A stretch of 64,000 nt of DNA from Pandoraea oxalativorans. Lineage in GTDB: Bacteria > Pseudomonadota > Gammaproteobacteria > Burkholderiales > Burkholderiaceae. Location: the NCBI RefSeq assembly GCF_000972785.3, contig NZ_CP011253.3:1922001-1986000 (forward strand). The letters are read 5' to 3'. A program made the translations under genes and the position numbers. Shown here piece by piece: positions 31,156-40,618 of this stretch (positions are counted from its first letter, which is position 1; each line of letters opens with the position of its first letter). Under the pieces are notes generated by a model. It was not told where the DNA came from. It saw only the letters and a list, made by a program, of their open reading frames with translations, and did no database searches.

Positions 31156-33870
31156 TCAGTCGGGCGTTCGGCCGCGCATCAGGCCTCGCAGTTCATAAAG
31201 CAGATCGAGTGCTTCGCGCGGACGCAGATCGTCCGGATCGATTTCCGCCAGACGCGCCAGTGCTGCCTCCGATGCCGGATCGAGGGTGGGGGCGCTGTGC
31301 GCTTGCGCCCCGTTTGCGCGCGGTGCGATGGCGTCGTCGGCCGCATCCGCTCCCGCAAGCTCAACGGCCGCGCGCGGCGCAAACAGATCGAGTTGCGGCG
31401 CGGCCGGGTCGAGCGCCTGCTGTTCGAGCAGCGCGAGATGCTTGCGCGCGGCGCGAATGACCGGCATCGGCACGCCCGCGAGTTGCGCCACCTGCAGGCC
31501 GTAGCTCTGGCTCGCGGGGCCGTCCTGCACGGCGTGCAGGAACACGATCCCCTCACCATGCTCCACCGCCGAGAGGTGCACGTTCGCGCATTGCGGGAAC
31601 TCGTCGGGCAATTGCGTCAGTTCGAAATAGTGCGTCGCGAAGAGGGTGTAGCAACGGTTGTGGCCGAGCAGGTGACGGGCGATGGCCCATGCGAGCGCGA
31701 GACCGTCGAAGGTCGACGTGCCGCGTCCGATTTCATCCATCAGCACAAGGCTCTGATCCGTGGCCGTGTGCAGAATCGCCGCCGATTCGGTCATCTCGAC
31801 CATAAACGTCGAGCGACCGCCCGCAAGGTCGTCCGACGCGCCGATACGTGTGAAGATCGCGTCGAGCGGTCCGAGTCGCACAGCTTCGGCGGGCACGTAG
31901 CAGCCGACGTACGCCAGCAGCGCAATCAGTGCGGTCTGACGCATGAACGTCGACTTACCGCCCATGTTCGGACCGGTGATCAGCAACAAGCGACGCGGAT
32001 CGCCCAGCGAGCAATCGTTTGCGATGAATCGTTCGACTTGCTGCTCGACGACGGGGTGTCGGCCCTGACGAATGTCGACCACACGGTCTTGTACGAGTTG
32101 GGGCTTCACCCAGCCGAGCGTTTCGGCGCGCTCCGCGAGCGAGGCCAGCACGTCGAGCTGCGCTAGCGCCTGCGCAATGCGCTTGAATTCGGTGATGTGC
32201 GGCAGCAGCGATTGCAGCAGCGCGTCGTAGAGCATCTTCTCGCGCGCGAGCGAGCGCTCCTGTGCCGACAGCGCCTTGTCCTCGAACGTCTTCAGTTCCG
32301 GCGTGATGTAACGCTCGGCGTTCTTGAGCGTCTGGCGCCGGCGATAGTCGTCGGGCACCTTGTCCGTCTGACCGCGCGTGACTTCGATATAGAAGCCGTG
32401 CACCTTGTTGAACTCGACGCGCAGATTGTTGATGCCGGTGCGCGCGCGCTCGCGCGTTTCCAGATCGACGAGGAACTGGCCGCAGTTCTCGGAAATGTCG
32501 CGCAGCTCGTCGAGATCGGCGTCGTGGCCGCGCGCGATGACGCCGCCGTCGCGCAGCATGGCTGCCGGTTCTTCGGCAATGGCGCGCGTGAGCAGCGCGA
32601 GCGCGTCGTCTGGAATCGCGAGGTCTTCGTGCAGGATCGCCAGCAGCGGCGAACGCGCTTCGACCGCGCGCAACGTCGTGTGCAACTCGGGCAGACGGCG
32701 CAGCGCGTCGCGCAGGCTCGACAGATCGCGCGGACGCGCCGTCAGCAACGCCAGACGCGCGGTAATGCGCTCGACGTCGGCGACATGACGCAGTTCGCTA
32801 TTGAGCGCGCGCCACGTGCCGGGGCCTTCGAGCAGCGTCGCAATCGCCAACTGACGCGACTGCGGCACTTGCTGATCGCGCATCGGATGGTGCAGCCAGT
32901 GACGCATCAGACGACTGCCCATCGTCGTGCCGCAGGTGTCGAGCAGCGAGAGCAGGGTGGGCGATTCGGTGCCGCGCAGCGTCTCCGTGAGTTCCAGATT
33001 ACGGCGCGTCGCGGCGTCGAGGCCAATATAGGCCGCTTCTCGCTCCACGTTCAGACTTTGCACATGTCGCAGCGACTGACCCTGTGTGGCGGCTGCGTAC
33101 TGCAACAACGCACCTGCCGCGCCCAGCGCGGGATCGAGACCGTCACAGCCGAACGCCGTCAGGCTCGCAACACCCAGTTGGTCGCGCAGACGCTGCGTGC
33201 CTGCGGCGGTGTCGAAATGCCAGTCGGGCACGCGCGTCGTGGTGCCGAGCGAGAAGTTGCCGAAAGCTTCGACGGCGCTGTCGGGCACCAGCGTTTCCGC
33301 CGGACGGATGCGTTCGAGTTCGCGCGGCAGTTTGTCGGCGGCCACTTCCATCAGTCGCAATTCGCCGCTGGCCAGCGATAGCCACGCGAGACCGGCCACG
33401 CGTTCGCTGGCGCGTCTCGCGGGCGGCATCTGCACGGCGAGGAGGTACTGATCGACCTTGTCGCTGAGCAGGGCGGCGTCCGTGAGCGTGCCGGGGGTGA
33501 CGATACGTACGACCTTGCGCTCGACCGGCCCCTTGGACGTTGCCGGGTCGCCGATCTGTTCGCAAATGGCGACGGATTCGCCGAGCTTGACCAGCTTGCC
33601 GAGGTACTGCTCGACAGCGTGGTGCGGCACGCCCGCCATGCGGATCGGCTGGCCCCCGGACTGCCCGCGGGCGGTGAGCGTGAGGTCGAGCAGGCGCGCG
33701 GCCTTGGCAGCGTCGTCGTGGAAGAGTTCGTAGAAATCGCCCATGCGGTAGAACACCAGCATGTTCGGATGCTCGGCCTTGATGCGTGTGTACTGCTGCA
33801 TCATCGGCGTCATGGCGGGTGTCGCAGTGGTCGCGGCCGGTGCCGCGGGAGTCGCTTGGGTGCTCGTCAT
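31156..33870 (-). CDS. mutS: DNA mismatch repair protein MutS
   Basis: 904 residues; recognises mismatches and small loops and recruits MutL. The N-terminal mismatch-reading FxE motif is F46-Y47-E48 in GDFYELF. The ATPase has Walker [10 protein letters not shown], Walker [13 protein letters not shown] and the ATHYFEL segment. The first 20 residues are an Ala/Thr-rich leader not needed for function. Together with recJ (exonuclease) at the left end, the window holds two mismatch-repair pathway genes, although they are not linked. Confidence 0.98.
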   Translation of the reverse strand: MTSTQATPAAPAATTATPAMTPMMQQYTRIKAEHPNMLVFYRMGDFYELFHDDAAKAARLLDLTLTARGQSGGQPIRMAGVPHHAVEQYLGKLVKLGESVAICEQIGDPATSKGPVERKVVRIVTPGTLTDAALLSDKVDQYLLAVQMPPARRASERVAGLAWLSLASGELRLMEVAADKLPRELERIRPAETLVPDSAVEAFGNFSLGTTTRVPDWHFDTAAGTQRLRDQLGVASLTAFGCDGLDPALGAAGALLQYAAATQGQSLRHVQSLNVEREAAYIGLDAATRRNLELTETLRGTESPTLLSLLDTCGTTMGSRLMRHWLHHPMRDQQVPQSRQLAIATLLEGPGTWRALNSELRHVADVERITARLALLTARPRDLSSLRDALRRLPELHTTLRAVEARSPLLAILHEDLAIPDDALALLTRAIAEEPAAMLRDGGVIARGHDADLDELRDISENCGQFLVDLETRERARTGINNLRVEFNKVHGFYIEVTRGQTDKVPDDYRRRQTLKNAERYITPELKTFEDKALSAQERSLAREKMLYDALLQSLLPHITEFKRIAQALAQLDVLASLAERAETLGWVKPQLVQDRVVDIRQGRHPVVEQQVERFIANDCSLGDPRRLLLITGPNMGGKSTFMRQTALIALLAYVGCYVPAEAVRLGPLDAIFTRIGASDDLAGGRSTFMVEMTESAAILHTATDQSLVLMDEIGRGTSTFDGLALAWAIARHLLGHNRCYTLFATHYFELTQLPDEFPQCANVHLSAVEHGEGIVFLHAVQDGPASQSYGLQVAQLAGVPMPVIRAARKHLALLEQQALDPAAPQLDLFAPRAAVELAGADAADDAIAPRANGAQAHSAPTLDPASEAALARLAEIDPDDLRPREALDLLYELRGLMRGRTPD

Positions 33871-34203
33871 GAATGAATTCGGGTCGGGCAGGTCGGGTCA
33901 CGATGCGCGCCGGCGGGGATTTCCGCCCGGCACATCTCTCAGTGAGTCGGCAGGCCAATTTCGTCGGTCTTGCCGGTTTGCACCATCGTGGCGCGTTGGA
34001 TGCGCAATTTTACGACGGGTTCGGGGTGCGCCGTTATCCATCCTTTACCCATGTCATTCATCGCTGCCGATGAGGATGTCGCGTGAAAGCATCAAGGGGG
34101 CGTCGAATATTTCTCAAGTTTCATGAAAATGTGCCGTTTCGGGTGGTAATCTCTCGCCAAAATAAGCGAAAGCAAGACAAAAGCTACTCTCGTACGGGCC
34201 AGC
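33871..34203. other. Divergent intergenic region mutS / GGDEF gene
   Basis: 333 bp with no supported gene. The half next to the GGDEF gene is clearly AT-richer and carries a sigma-28-like promoter at 34114-34140. The mutS promoter must lie in the other half but no convincing elements were seen. Confidence 0.5.
34114..34140 (+). promoter_or_regulatory. Sigma-28 (FliA)-like promoter
   Basis: TCAAGTTT at 34114-34121, an 11-bp spacer and GCCGTTTC at 34133-34140 match the flagellar pattern TAAAGTTT-N11-GCCGATAA at 7 of 8 and 5 of 8 positions, with the exact spacing. It lies 63 bp before the GGDEF gene ATG. This suggests control with late flagellar and chemotaxis genes; no flagellar gene is in the window to confirm that FliA exists here. 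Confidence 0.6.
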
Positions 34204-36177
34204 ATGGTGAAGTCGTTGAAGGGACGAGTCGCAGCGGCGACCGCACTCGTCTCGATGATAGTGATCGTCGGATTGGCGGTCGGCATCGAGTTTTTCGTCT
34301 ACGGAGAGTTGCGAAACTCGATGCAGGCGCAACTCGACACGCACGTCAAGCTCGCGGCCGATCAGCTCGACGACAAGCTGCGCGCCAAATTCATCGAGCT
34401 GCATCGCATGGCGCGCAATATCGGCGACCCCGCCGCGATGACGCCTGCGCAGTTCGAGACCTTCGTGGGGCGCTCGGTGTCGATGCCGGAGACGTTCAAT
34501 ACGATCTTCGTGGCCGCGCCCGACGGTCATCTCTTCTACGATTCCACCTTCGCCGCAACCTCCATCAATATCGCCGACCGCGACTATTTCCGTCAGTTGC
34601 TGGCGGGCGCGCCGCAAGCAGCGTCCAGCGTGATTGCGGGCAAGATCACCGCCTCGCCGGGTATTGTCCTCGCGGTGCCCGTGACAAACGCGCAGGGCAA
34701 GGTGATCGCGGTCGTCGGCGGTGCGGTCAATCTGCTGCGTCAGAACTTCATCGTCGATCTCGCCAGCAACAGCGTCGGTGAGACGGGGCGGTACTGTCTG
34801 ATCACGAACGAGCAGCCGCCGCGCTACGTGATTCAGGCGGACGTCACCAAGATTCTCACGCCGGTCGGTCCGGTGCAGACGATGTGCGGCGTGCGCGACG
34901 CCGGCTCGAACGACATCGTCCATATGCATCCGCTGGTGGCGCGTGCCCCGATGACGACAACCGGCTGGAACGTCGTGGCGGTGCTGCCCGGTGCGGAGGC
35001 GTTCGATCCGATCTCCCGCGTTCGGCGTCAGGTAGTGCTGCTGGCCATCGCCGCGATCGGCATCGCTGCGCTCGTGATGTGGTGGGTGGCGCGGCGCTTG
35101 CTGCGGCCGCTCGACACGCTGCGCGATCTGATCGAGCGAAGCGCAGGCGACATGCGCGCGGTGCAATCGTTGCCCGTGCAGCGCGCCAATGAAATCGGTG
35201 CGCTGGCGAACAGTTTCCGCAGCATGATGGAGCAATTGAGCGAACGCACGGAAGCGCTTGAGATGTCGCGTGAGGCGGCGCGCGCGAACGTGCGACGGAT
35301 GCAGGAAGTGGCAGATCGCGTGCCGTATCTCGTTGCGTTTCTGGACGGCGACGAGCGGTTTGCCTTCGTGAACCGCGCATGCGAGGTGCGGCTGCGGCGT
35401 TCGCGAGACCGCATTCTGGGCGTGACGGCGCGCGAGTTGCTTGGGCCGTCGCTGTATCGCGAGTTCGCGCCGCATCTTGCGCGCGCCTTCGCTGGCGAGG
35501 CGGCCACGTTCGTCTGGGACTTCGGTGAAGACACGGCCTATCGATGCTTCGAAGTGAGTTTTCAGCCGGAGTGGGCGACGCATAACGTGCTGGCCGGCGT
35601 GCACGTGTTCGTGCGTGACATCACCGTCGAGCGCTCGAACGAGCGGCGCTGGCGGCGCGAGTCGCATACGGACCATCTGACGGGGCTGCTCAATCGCAAG
35701 GGCTTCGATCAGGCGGTGTCGGGCGCGGTGCGTCGTGCGCGTGAAGGGGCGGGCGCACAGGCACTGCTCTTCGTCGATCTGGATCGCTTCAAGCTGGTCA
35801 ACGATACCTGGGGCCATTCGCTGGGCGACGAGTTGCTTCGGCGTCTGGCCAAACGATTGCTCGCGAGTGTACGCGAGGGGGATGTGATTGCCCGCTTCGG
35901 GGGCGACGAATTCGCCGTGATCATGCGCGACGTGCAGGACTTGCTCGATGTCGAGCGCGCGGCGATGGCCATTCTCGATACGGCGTCGCGACCGATGATG
36001 CTCTCGGTCGGTGAGGTGTCAGTGGGTGCTTGCGTCGGCGTGGCGATGGTCGCGCGCAACGAGGACAAGACGCCGGACATGCTGTTCGAAGCGGCCGATC
36101 GCGCGCTCTACGAGGCGAAGCACGGCGGACGCGGGCGGTTCGTCCTCAGCAACGGCAACGCCGAACGCGCACCGTAA
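34204..36177 (+). CDS. Membrane diguanylate cyclase (dCACHE-HAMP-PAS-GGDEF)
   Basis: 657 residues. An N-terminal helix (about 9-34) and a second one (277-297) flank a periplasmic dCACHE-type sensor (about 35-270), which contains the typical YDSTFAATSINIADRDYFRQL and ASPGIVLAVPV segments. A HAMP follows (about 298-350), then PAS (370-475) and GGDEF (485-650). The catalytic signature is intact, RFGGDEF (566-570), and an RxxD inhibitory site (R557-D560) sits five residues before it, so the enzyme should make cyclic di-GMP and be inhibited by product. The ligand sensed is unknown. It has a sigma-28-like promoter. Confidence 0.93.
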   Translation: MVKSLKGRVAAATALVSMIVIVGLAVGIEFFVYGELRNSMQAQLDTHVKLAADQLDDKLRAKFIELHRMARNIGDPAAMTPAQFETFVGRSVSMPETFNTIFVAAPDGHLFYDSTFAATSINIADRDYFRQLLAGAPQAASSVIAGKITASPGIVLAVPVTNAQGKVIAVVGGAVNLLRQNFIVDLASNSVGETGRYCLITNEQPPRYVIQADVTKILTPVGPVQTMCGVRDAGSNDIVHMHPLVARAPMTTTGWNVVAVLPGAEAFDPISRVRRQVVLLAIAAIGIAALVMWWVARRLLRPLDTLRDLIERSAGDMRAVQSLPVQRANEIGALANSFRSMMEQLSERTEALEMSREAARANVRRMQEVADRVPYLVAFLDGDERFAFVNRACEVRLRRSRDRILGVTARELLGPSLYREFAPHLARAFAGEAATFVWDFGEDTAYRCFEVSFQPEWATHNVLAGVHVFVRDITVERSNERRWRRESHTDHLTGLLNRKGFDQAVSGAVRRAREGAGAQALLFVDLDRFKLVNDTWGHSLGDELLRRLAKRLLASVREGDVIARFGGDEFAVIMRDVQDLLDVERAAMAILDTASRPMMLSVGEVSVGACVGVAMVARNEDKTPDMLFEAADRALYEAKHGGRGRFVLSNGNAERAP

Positions 36178-36567
36178 GCAGATGCCATCGGCAGGCACCG
36201 CAGCAGGCACCACAGCAGGCACCACAGCAGGCACCACAGCGGGCACCAGAGCAGGCACCATCAGCAGGCACCGTCAGCAGGCACCGTCAGCAGGCACCGT
36301 CAGCAGGCACCGTCAACGGATGCAGTAAGCGGGCGCTCACAGGGGTGGCGCGCCGTTGCGTCGAGCGTTGCCCTGCATTGGGCGCAGGCAATCGAAACGG
36401 TGCCAACGATCATCTTCCCTGAAGTTACGAGCGTCGATTGTCTGACGCACAATGAGCGACGCCCGTCGTCGGCGGTGTGTTCGTTGGCCGTTCTCGACGC
36501 CGCCGCCGGTCGGGGGTGAGGAAGTTCTTCAGGAGGTTTCGAAAGTCTTCGTAAAAAGGAGGCGGGC
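36178..36567. other. Intergenic region with tandem repeat
   Basis: 390 bp between the GGDEF and LuxR-type genes. The first third is the GCAGGCACC tandem repeat at 36191-36315. The rest has no supported gene; it includes a small inverted repeat ATTGT-N7-ACAAT (36437-36453) that could be an operator, but the arms are short. Confidence 0.5.
36191..36315. repeat. Ten-copy tandem repeat, 12-bp and 13-bp units
   Basis: Ten head-to-tail copies built on GCAGGCACC start 13 bp after the GGDEF stop. Five are 12 bp (ending ACA, GCA or AGA; 36191-36250) and five are 13 bp (mostly ending GTCA; 36251-36315). The last four copies are identical, which suggests recent expansion of the 13-bp form. No coding function is visible. 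Confidence 0.95.
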
Positions 36568-36966
36568 ATGAAACTGGAAAGCGGACGAGGCCGTGCAGTC
36601 ACGCGGGCGGCTTCCGACGCAGGGTGGCGCGACGCCGGCCGGACAGGCAAGGCAGCCGGTGAGGGCGCGCGCCATGATCCACCGCGGGCCTGGCATCGCA
36701 GACCACGAACGCGCTCGGAGACCGACGCGCGGGACAACGATGCAAGACATTGCAGTCTGTCGGTTCGTGAAAACGAAGTGTTTCATATGCTGGTCGACGG
36801 CCTGGCCGTCAACGAGGTCGCCCACGCGCTGCATCTGAGCGAGCGCACGGTCGCGTCGCACGTCGCCCATATTCTGGATAAGCTCGCGCTGGGAGACAGC
36901 GCAGAACTGATCGGCTACGCCGTCCGGCACGGTCTGATCGATGAAGGGAGCGAGGGCGTCGCCTGA
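36568..36966 (+). CDS. Short LuxR-type HTH protein
   Basis: 132 residues from ATG 36568 with a strong AAAAAGGAGG site. The C-terminal 65 residues form a GerE/LuxR helix-turn-helix: LSVRENEVFHMLVDGLAVNEVAHALHLSERTVASHV, then HILDKLALGDSAELIGYAV. The first 60 residues are Arg/Ala/Asp-rich with no receiver or ligand domain. It may be a stand-alone DNA-binding regulator; targets are unknown. It follows the tandem repeat and a diguanylate cyclase, but no operon is shown. Confidence 0.8.
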   Translation: MKLESGRGRAVTRAASDAGWRDAGRTGKAAGEGARHDPPRAWHRRPRTRSETDARDNDARHCSLSVRENEVFHMLVDGLAVNEVAHALHLSERTVASHVAHILDKLALGDSAELIGYAVRHGLIDEGSEGVA

Positions 36967-37411
36967 GGCGTATTCGGTGCGAAGCAGATCCTCACATGGC
37001 AAGTCAACCCGGCGCGTCGCGAGCGGTCGTCATGATCGTTGCGGCGCGCCCGTCACGGGCGTGTCTGCGAAGCGCGTCCCCGGCGCTTGCGTTGGCGCTC
37101 GCACCGCCTTCCGTTCGTTCGGCATCGCTTTCCGCTTCCTGCCCACCTCCCGCCCACCTCCCGCCCGCGTCCCGATTAATTCGGAATGGCCCGGCCGTCG
37201 CGCTCTGTGTGCACTCACGACCGACGCGATTGTGCAGTCGGTGATATGGTGCAGGCTCAACAAAATTTTCACGGAAGGTGCGTGTCATGACGGACGAGCC
37301 GCGCGCTAAGCGTCGGTCCGAATGTCTGCGCGTCACCGTCGACACCCCAACAAGTAGGGGCGGCGCTTTGCTTGCGTGGCGAGACCGCTTCAGGAATCGA
37401 GGACAGACACG
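36967..37411. other. Non-coding gap before the quinone oxidoreductase
   Basis: 445 bp without a supported gene. Short pyrimidine-rich near-repeats (CCCACCTCCCG, about 37142-37165) and an AT-rich stretch around 37256-37275 are visible. Possible promoter of the downstream gene; no hexamer pair was convincing. Confidence 0.45.
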
Positions 37412-38425
37412 ATGAAGGCCATCGAAATCACCCAGTACGGCGCACCGGAAGTGCTCAAGCTCACCGAGCGTGCGCGTCCCGAACTCAAGCCGGGCGAAGT
37501 GCTCATCAAGGTGAGCGCCTCGGGCGTGAACCGTCCCGACGTGCTCCAGCGCATCGGGCAGTACCCGGTCCCGCCGGGTGCATCGGACTTGCCGGGGCTG
37601 GAAGTGGCGGGCGAAATCGTGGAAGGCGCGCAAGGAGTGCTTGAAGGCGCGGACAACCGCTGGGGCCTGAAGGTTGGCTCGCGGGTATGCGCGCTGGTGC
37701 AGGGCGGCGGTTACGCCGAGTACTGCACCGCGCCGCTCGCGCAGGTGCTGCCGGTGCCCGATGGGTTGTCGGACGTCGAGGCGGCGTCGTTGCCCGAGAC
37801 GTTCTTCACGGTCTGGAGCAATATGTTCGATCGCGCACGTCTCGGTGAGAACGAAGCGGGCGAGAAGGAGACGCTGCTGGTGCAGGGCGGCACGAGCGGG
37901 ATCGGCGTGACGGCGATTCAACTGGCCGTCGCCCTCGGCCATCGTGTGTTCGCCACGGCCGGCTCCGAAGACAAGGCGCGTGCCTGCGAGACGCTCGGCG
38001 CAGAGCGTGGCATCAACTACAAGACGGAAGACTTCGTCGCCGTCACGAAGGAACTCACCAAGGACCGCGGCGTGGACGTCGTGCTCGATATGGTGGGCGG
38101 CGATTATCTGCCGCGCGAAGTGCAGGCGCTGGCCTTCGACGGGCGTATCGCCATCATCGCGTTGCTCGGCGGTAGCAAGGCGACGCTGGATATGGGGGCG
38201 CTGCTGCGTCGCCGACTCACCGTGACGGGCTCGACGCTGCGTCCGCGCTCGGTGGCCTTCAAGGCGGCTATTGCCAGGAACCTGCACGACAAGGTCTGGC
38301 CGTTGCTCGCCGCAGGCAAGATTCGTCCCGTGATTTATCAGACCTTTCCGGCCGAACAGGCGGACAAAGCCCATGCTTTGATGGAGACGAGCACGCACGT
38401 CGGCAAGATCGTGCTGACCTGGTAA
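37412..38425 (+). CDS. NAD(P)H:quinone oxidoreductase, zinc-free MDR family
   Basis: 337 residues from ATG 37412 (MKAIEITQYGAPEVLKL), with GAGGA upstream. Medium-chain dehydrogenase/reductase without the zinc cysteines: GroES-like N-terminal part with the ASGVNRPDVLQRIGQYP motif, then a Rossmann part with GGTSGIGVTAIQLA. This fits the PIG3/TP53I3-like group of quinone oxidoreductases, which use NADPH; the exact substrate is not known. Confidence 0.9.
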   Translation: MKAIEITQYGAPEVLKLTERARPELKPGEVLIKVSASGVNRPDVLQRIGQYPVPPGASDLPGLEVAGEIVEGAQGVLEGADNRWGLKVGSRVCALVQGGGYAEYCTAPLAQVLPVPDGLSDVEAASLPETFFTVWSNMFDRARLGENEAGEKETLLVQGGTSGIGVTAIQLAVALGHRVFATAGSEDKARACETLGAERGINYKTEDFVAVTKELTKDRGVDVVLDMVGGDYLPREVQALAFDGRIAIIALLGGSKATLDMGALLRRRLTVTGSTLRPRSVAFKAAIARNLHDKVWPLLAAGKIRPVIYQTFPAEQADKAHALMETSTHVGKIVLTW

Positions 38426-38516
38426 GCACGTTCTGTCCGATTCGCCGGGCCCGGTGCTGTGAATCCGCGTGAATGACCCATTCCATGCGGTTTCGCACGT
38501 CGGAAAACCGGCGAAA

Positions 38517-38546
38517 TTGACCCCTATGCCCCGGACGCACTAGAAT
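38517..38546 (+). promoter_or_regulatory. Sigma-70-type promoter for tpiA
   Basis: TTGACC (38517-38522) and TAGAAT (38541-38546) with an 18-bp spacer lie 38 bp upstream of the tpiA GTG. It is one of the best matches to the consensus in the window. Confidence 0.75.
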
Positions 38547-38583
38547 GAGAGGTTTTTCGTCTATACGCATTGGGGGATAAGGC

Positions 38584-39384
38584 GTGACAACTGGTACCGC
38601 AGCTTCGGCTCGCACTATCAGCCGTAAGGCTGGCAAGCTCGTCGTGGGCAATTGGAAACTGCACGGCAGTCTGGCCGGCAATGAGGCGCTGCTGGGCGAC
38701 CTGCTGGCTTCGCCTGTGCTGAGCGCACCGGGCGTGACCGCGGCCGTTTGTGTGCCGTTCCCCTATCTCGCCCAATGCCAGGCCCGCCTCTCGGGGCAGG
38801 TGCTGGGCTTCGGTGCGCAGGACGTATCGGCGCATGTGAACGGCGCGTTCACCGGCGAAGTTGCCGCGCAGATGATCGCCGAATTCGGCGCGAAGTTCGT
38901 GATCGTCGGTCACTCGGAGCGTCGCGCGTATCACGGCGAGACGGATGCGAGCGTGGCGGCCAAGACGCTGCGTGTGCTCGATGCCGGTATGACGCCGATC
39001 GTGTGCATCGGCGAAACGCTGGCCGAGCGCGAAGCCGGTGAGACGACGGCAGTCGTCACGCGTCAGCTCGAAACGGTGCTCGCGGCACTGACGCTCGAGC
39101 AGGCGGCGAAGATCGTCGTTGCCTACGAGCCGGTCTGGGCGATCGGCACGGGCAAGACGGCGACGTCGGCGCAAGCGCAGGAAGTGCATGCGCATCTGCG
39201 TTCGCTGCTGCGTGCAAAGGGTGAGGCGGTTGTGGATGTGGCGGTGTTGTACGGCGGTAGTGTGAAGCCGGATAACGCGGCCGAACTGTTCTCGATGGCG
39301 GACGTCGATGGCGGTCTGATCGGCGGTGCGGCATTGAAGGCAGCAGATTTTCTGGCGATTTGCGAGGCAGGTCTGTCGCGCTGA
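38584..39384 (+). CDS. tpiA: Triosephosphate isomerase
   Basis: Interconverts dihydroxyacetone phosphate and glyceraldehyde 3-phosphate. 266 residues from GTG 38584. The catalytic residues are K25 in GNWKLHG, H110 in VGHSERR and E182 in [12 protein letters not shown]. The phosphate loop [10 protein letters not shown] and GGALKAADF are present. The N-terminal 16 residues are longer than in most TpiA proteins; no other in-frame start is nearer to the core, so GTG is kept. Followed by secG after 100 bp. Confidence 0.97.
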   Translation: MTTGTAASARTISRKAGKLVVGNWKLHGSLAGNEALLGDLLASPVLSAPGVTAAVCVPFPYLAQCQARLSGQVLGFGAQDVSAHVNGAFTGEVAAQMIAEFGAKFVIVGHSERRAYHGETDASVAAKTLRVLDAGMTPIVCIGETLAEREAGETTAVVTRQLETVLAALTLEQAAKIVVAYEPVWAIGTGKTATSAQAQEVHAHLRSLLRAKGEAVVDVAVLYGGSVKPDNAAELFSMADVDGGLIGGAALKAADFLAICEAGLSR

Positions 39385-39389
39385 CGCCA

Positions 39390-39411
39390 ATACCGTTTGT
39401 TGTAACGGTAT
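39390..39411. repeat. Inverted repeat between tpiA and secG
   Basis: A perfect 8-bp inverted repeat (ATACCGTT / AACGGTAT, 6-nt loop) lies 6 bp after the tpiA stop. No T-run follows, so it is not a standard terminator; it could stabilise or process the transcript. Confidence 0.5.
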
Positions 39412-39484
39412 GAAATAGTCATGATGCAGCGCATCAATTTCGCTGCGAATCGAATGAATCGGATTCTTCTATACGGGTGGTGAG

Positions 39485-39853
39485 ATGGGGTTGTTGAAAA
39501 CGTTGTTGATCGTGGTGCAGGTGCTTTCCGCGCTGGGCATCATCGGTCTGGTGTTGTTGCAGCATGGCAAGGGCGCCGACATGGGCGCGGCATTCGGCAG
39601 CGGTTCGTCGGGGAGTCTTTTCGGCGCATCGGGTTCGGCCAACTTCCTGTCTCGCACCACGGCTGCACTGGCTGCCGTGTTCTTTGTGACCACGCTGGGC
39701 CTCACTTATCTCGGTTCGTACAAGCCGGCATCAAACATCGGTGTCCTTGGTAATTTGCCTGCGGCGACTGCGCCGGCCACGGCTTCCGCATCCGCTGCTG
39801 CAAGTGCTCCGGCACCCGCTTCGGCTGCGAATCCGCAAGATGTGCCGAAGTAA
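39485..39853 (+). CDS. secG: Protein-export membrane protein SecG
   Basis: Small subunit of the SecYEG channel. 122 residues: two membrane helices (about 3-25 and 58-78) around the conserved LLQHGKGADMGAAFGSGSSGSLFG loop. A variable Ala/Ser/Pro tail follows the second helix. The tpiA-secG-tRNA-Leu-nuo order is standard in beta-proteobacteria. Confidence 0.95.
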   Translation: MGLLKTLLIVVQVLSALGIIGLVLLQHGKGADMGAAFGSGSSGSLFGASGSANFLSRTTAALAAVFFVTTLGLTYLGSYKPASNIGVLGNLPAATAPATASASAAASAPAPASAANPQDVPK

Positions 39854-39917
39854 TGGGCATCGCGTTTGTGACAAGTAATACGCTGTAAAGAAAGTTGAAA
39901 AAAAATCGATTTGTGCA

Positions 39918-39946
39918 TTGAACAAAATGCTGAAGGGCGCTACTAT
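39918..39946 (+). promoter_or_regulatory. Promoter of tRNA-Leu
   Basis: TTGAAC (39918-39923) and TACTAT (39941-39946) with 17-bp spacing lie about 50 bp before the mature 5' end. The region is AT-rich next to high-GC genes, as expected for a tRNA promoter. Confidence 0.7.
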
Positions 39947-39995
39947 AGCGGTCTTGAAGCGATTCGTAAGTGACAGCGGATTGCAGACTATGAAT

Positions 39996-40080
39996 GCCGA
40001 CGTGGTGAAATTGGTAGACACGCTATCTTGAGGGGGTAGTGGCGAAAGCTGTGCGAGTTCGAGTCTCGCCGTCGGCACCA
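39996..40080 (+). tRNA. tRNA-Leu (anticodon GAG)
   Basis: 85 nt including an encoded CCA. Acceptor stem GCCGACG pairs with CGTCGGC. The anticodon stem CTATC/GGTAG carries loop TTGAGGG, anticodon GAG at 40030-40032, reading CTC and CTT. A long variable arm typical of class II tRNAs is present, and the T-loop reads TTCGAGT. No integrase or att duplication is near. Confidence 0.97.
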
Positions 40081-40090
40081 CAGTTCTACG

Positions 40091-40130
40091 ATGCCAGCCT
40101 TGCGTTTATGCTTTGGCTGGCATTTTATTT
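40091..40130 (+). terminator. Terminator after tRNA-Leu
   Basis: A 9-bp stem, ATGCCAGCC (40091-40099) with GGCTGGCAT (40115-40123), is followed by TTTATTTTG. It should end the tRNA transcript before nuoA. Confidence 0.75.
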
Positions 40131-40210
40131 TGTGCTCACCGTTCATCCGCTTTCCGGTCCCCACACCATCGACGAGAGCGGTTCTTTGAACTAACCGAAA
40201 GAGGGTAGAG

Positions 40211-40570
40211 TTGAACCTCGGAACCTATTATCCCGTCCTGCTGTTTCTTCTGGTAGGTGGCGGTCTTGGGGCGGTACTGATTGGCGTCGGTAAATTCCTC
40301 GGCCCCAACAATCCCGACAGCGAAAAACTCTCTCCGTACGAGTGCGGCTTCGAGGCTTTCGAAGACGCGCGCATGAAGTTCGATGTGCGCTACTATCTCG
40401 TCGCCATCCTTTTCATCCTGTTCGATCTCGAGACGGCATTTCTGTTTCCGTGGGGCGTCGCCCTGCGCGATATCGGCTGGGTGGGCTTTATCTCCATGAT
40501 GGGTTTCCTGCTTGAACTGCTCGTCGGTTTCGTTTTCCTGTGGAAGCGCGGTGCGCTCGACTGGGAATAA
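40211..40570 (+). CDS. nuoA: NADH-quinone oxidoreductase subunit A
   Basis: 119-residue membrane subunit of respiratory complex I. Starts at TTG 40211 ([15 protein letters not shown]), with a GAGGG-type site just before; no in-frame ATG fits. Three membrane helices and the conserved [33 protein letters not shown] segment are present. First gene of the complete 14-gene nuo operon; no clear own promoter was found in the 80 bp after the tRNA terminator. Confidence 0.97.
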   Translation: MNLGTYYPVLLFLLVGGGLGAVLIGVGKFLGPNNPDSEKLSPYECGFEAFEDARMKFDVRYYLVAILFILFDLETAFLFPWGVALRDIGWVGFISMMGFLLELLVGFVFLWKRGALDWE

Positions 40571-40618
40571 GACCGTCAACGTAATTGGCAGCATTGCAGA
40601 AGGATTCAGGGTAAGCAT

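Noticed and set aside
36191..36315. CRISPR array
   Set aside because: The repeated units are 12-13 bp and contiguous with no unique spacers, and no cas gene is nearby. It is a simple tandem repeat.
39996..40080. tRNA-Leu as an integration site
   Set aside because: No integrase, no repeated 3' tRNA end and no foreign-looking genes follow; the nuo operon starts directly.
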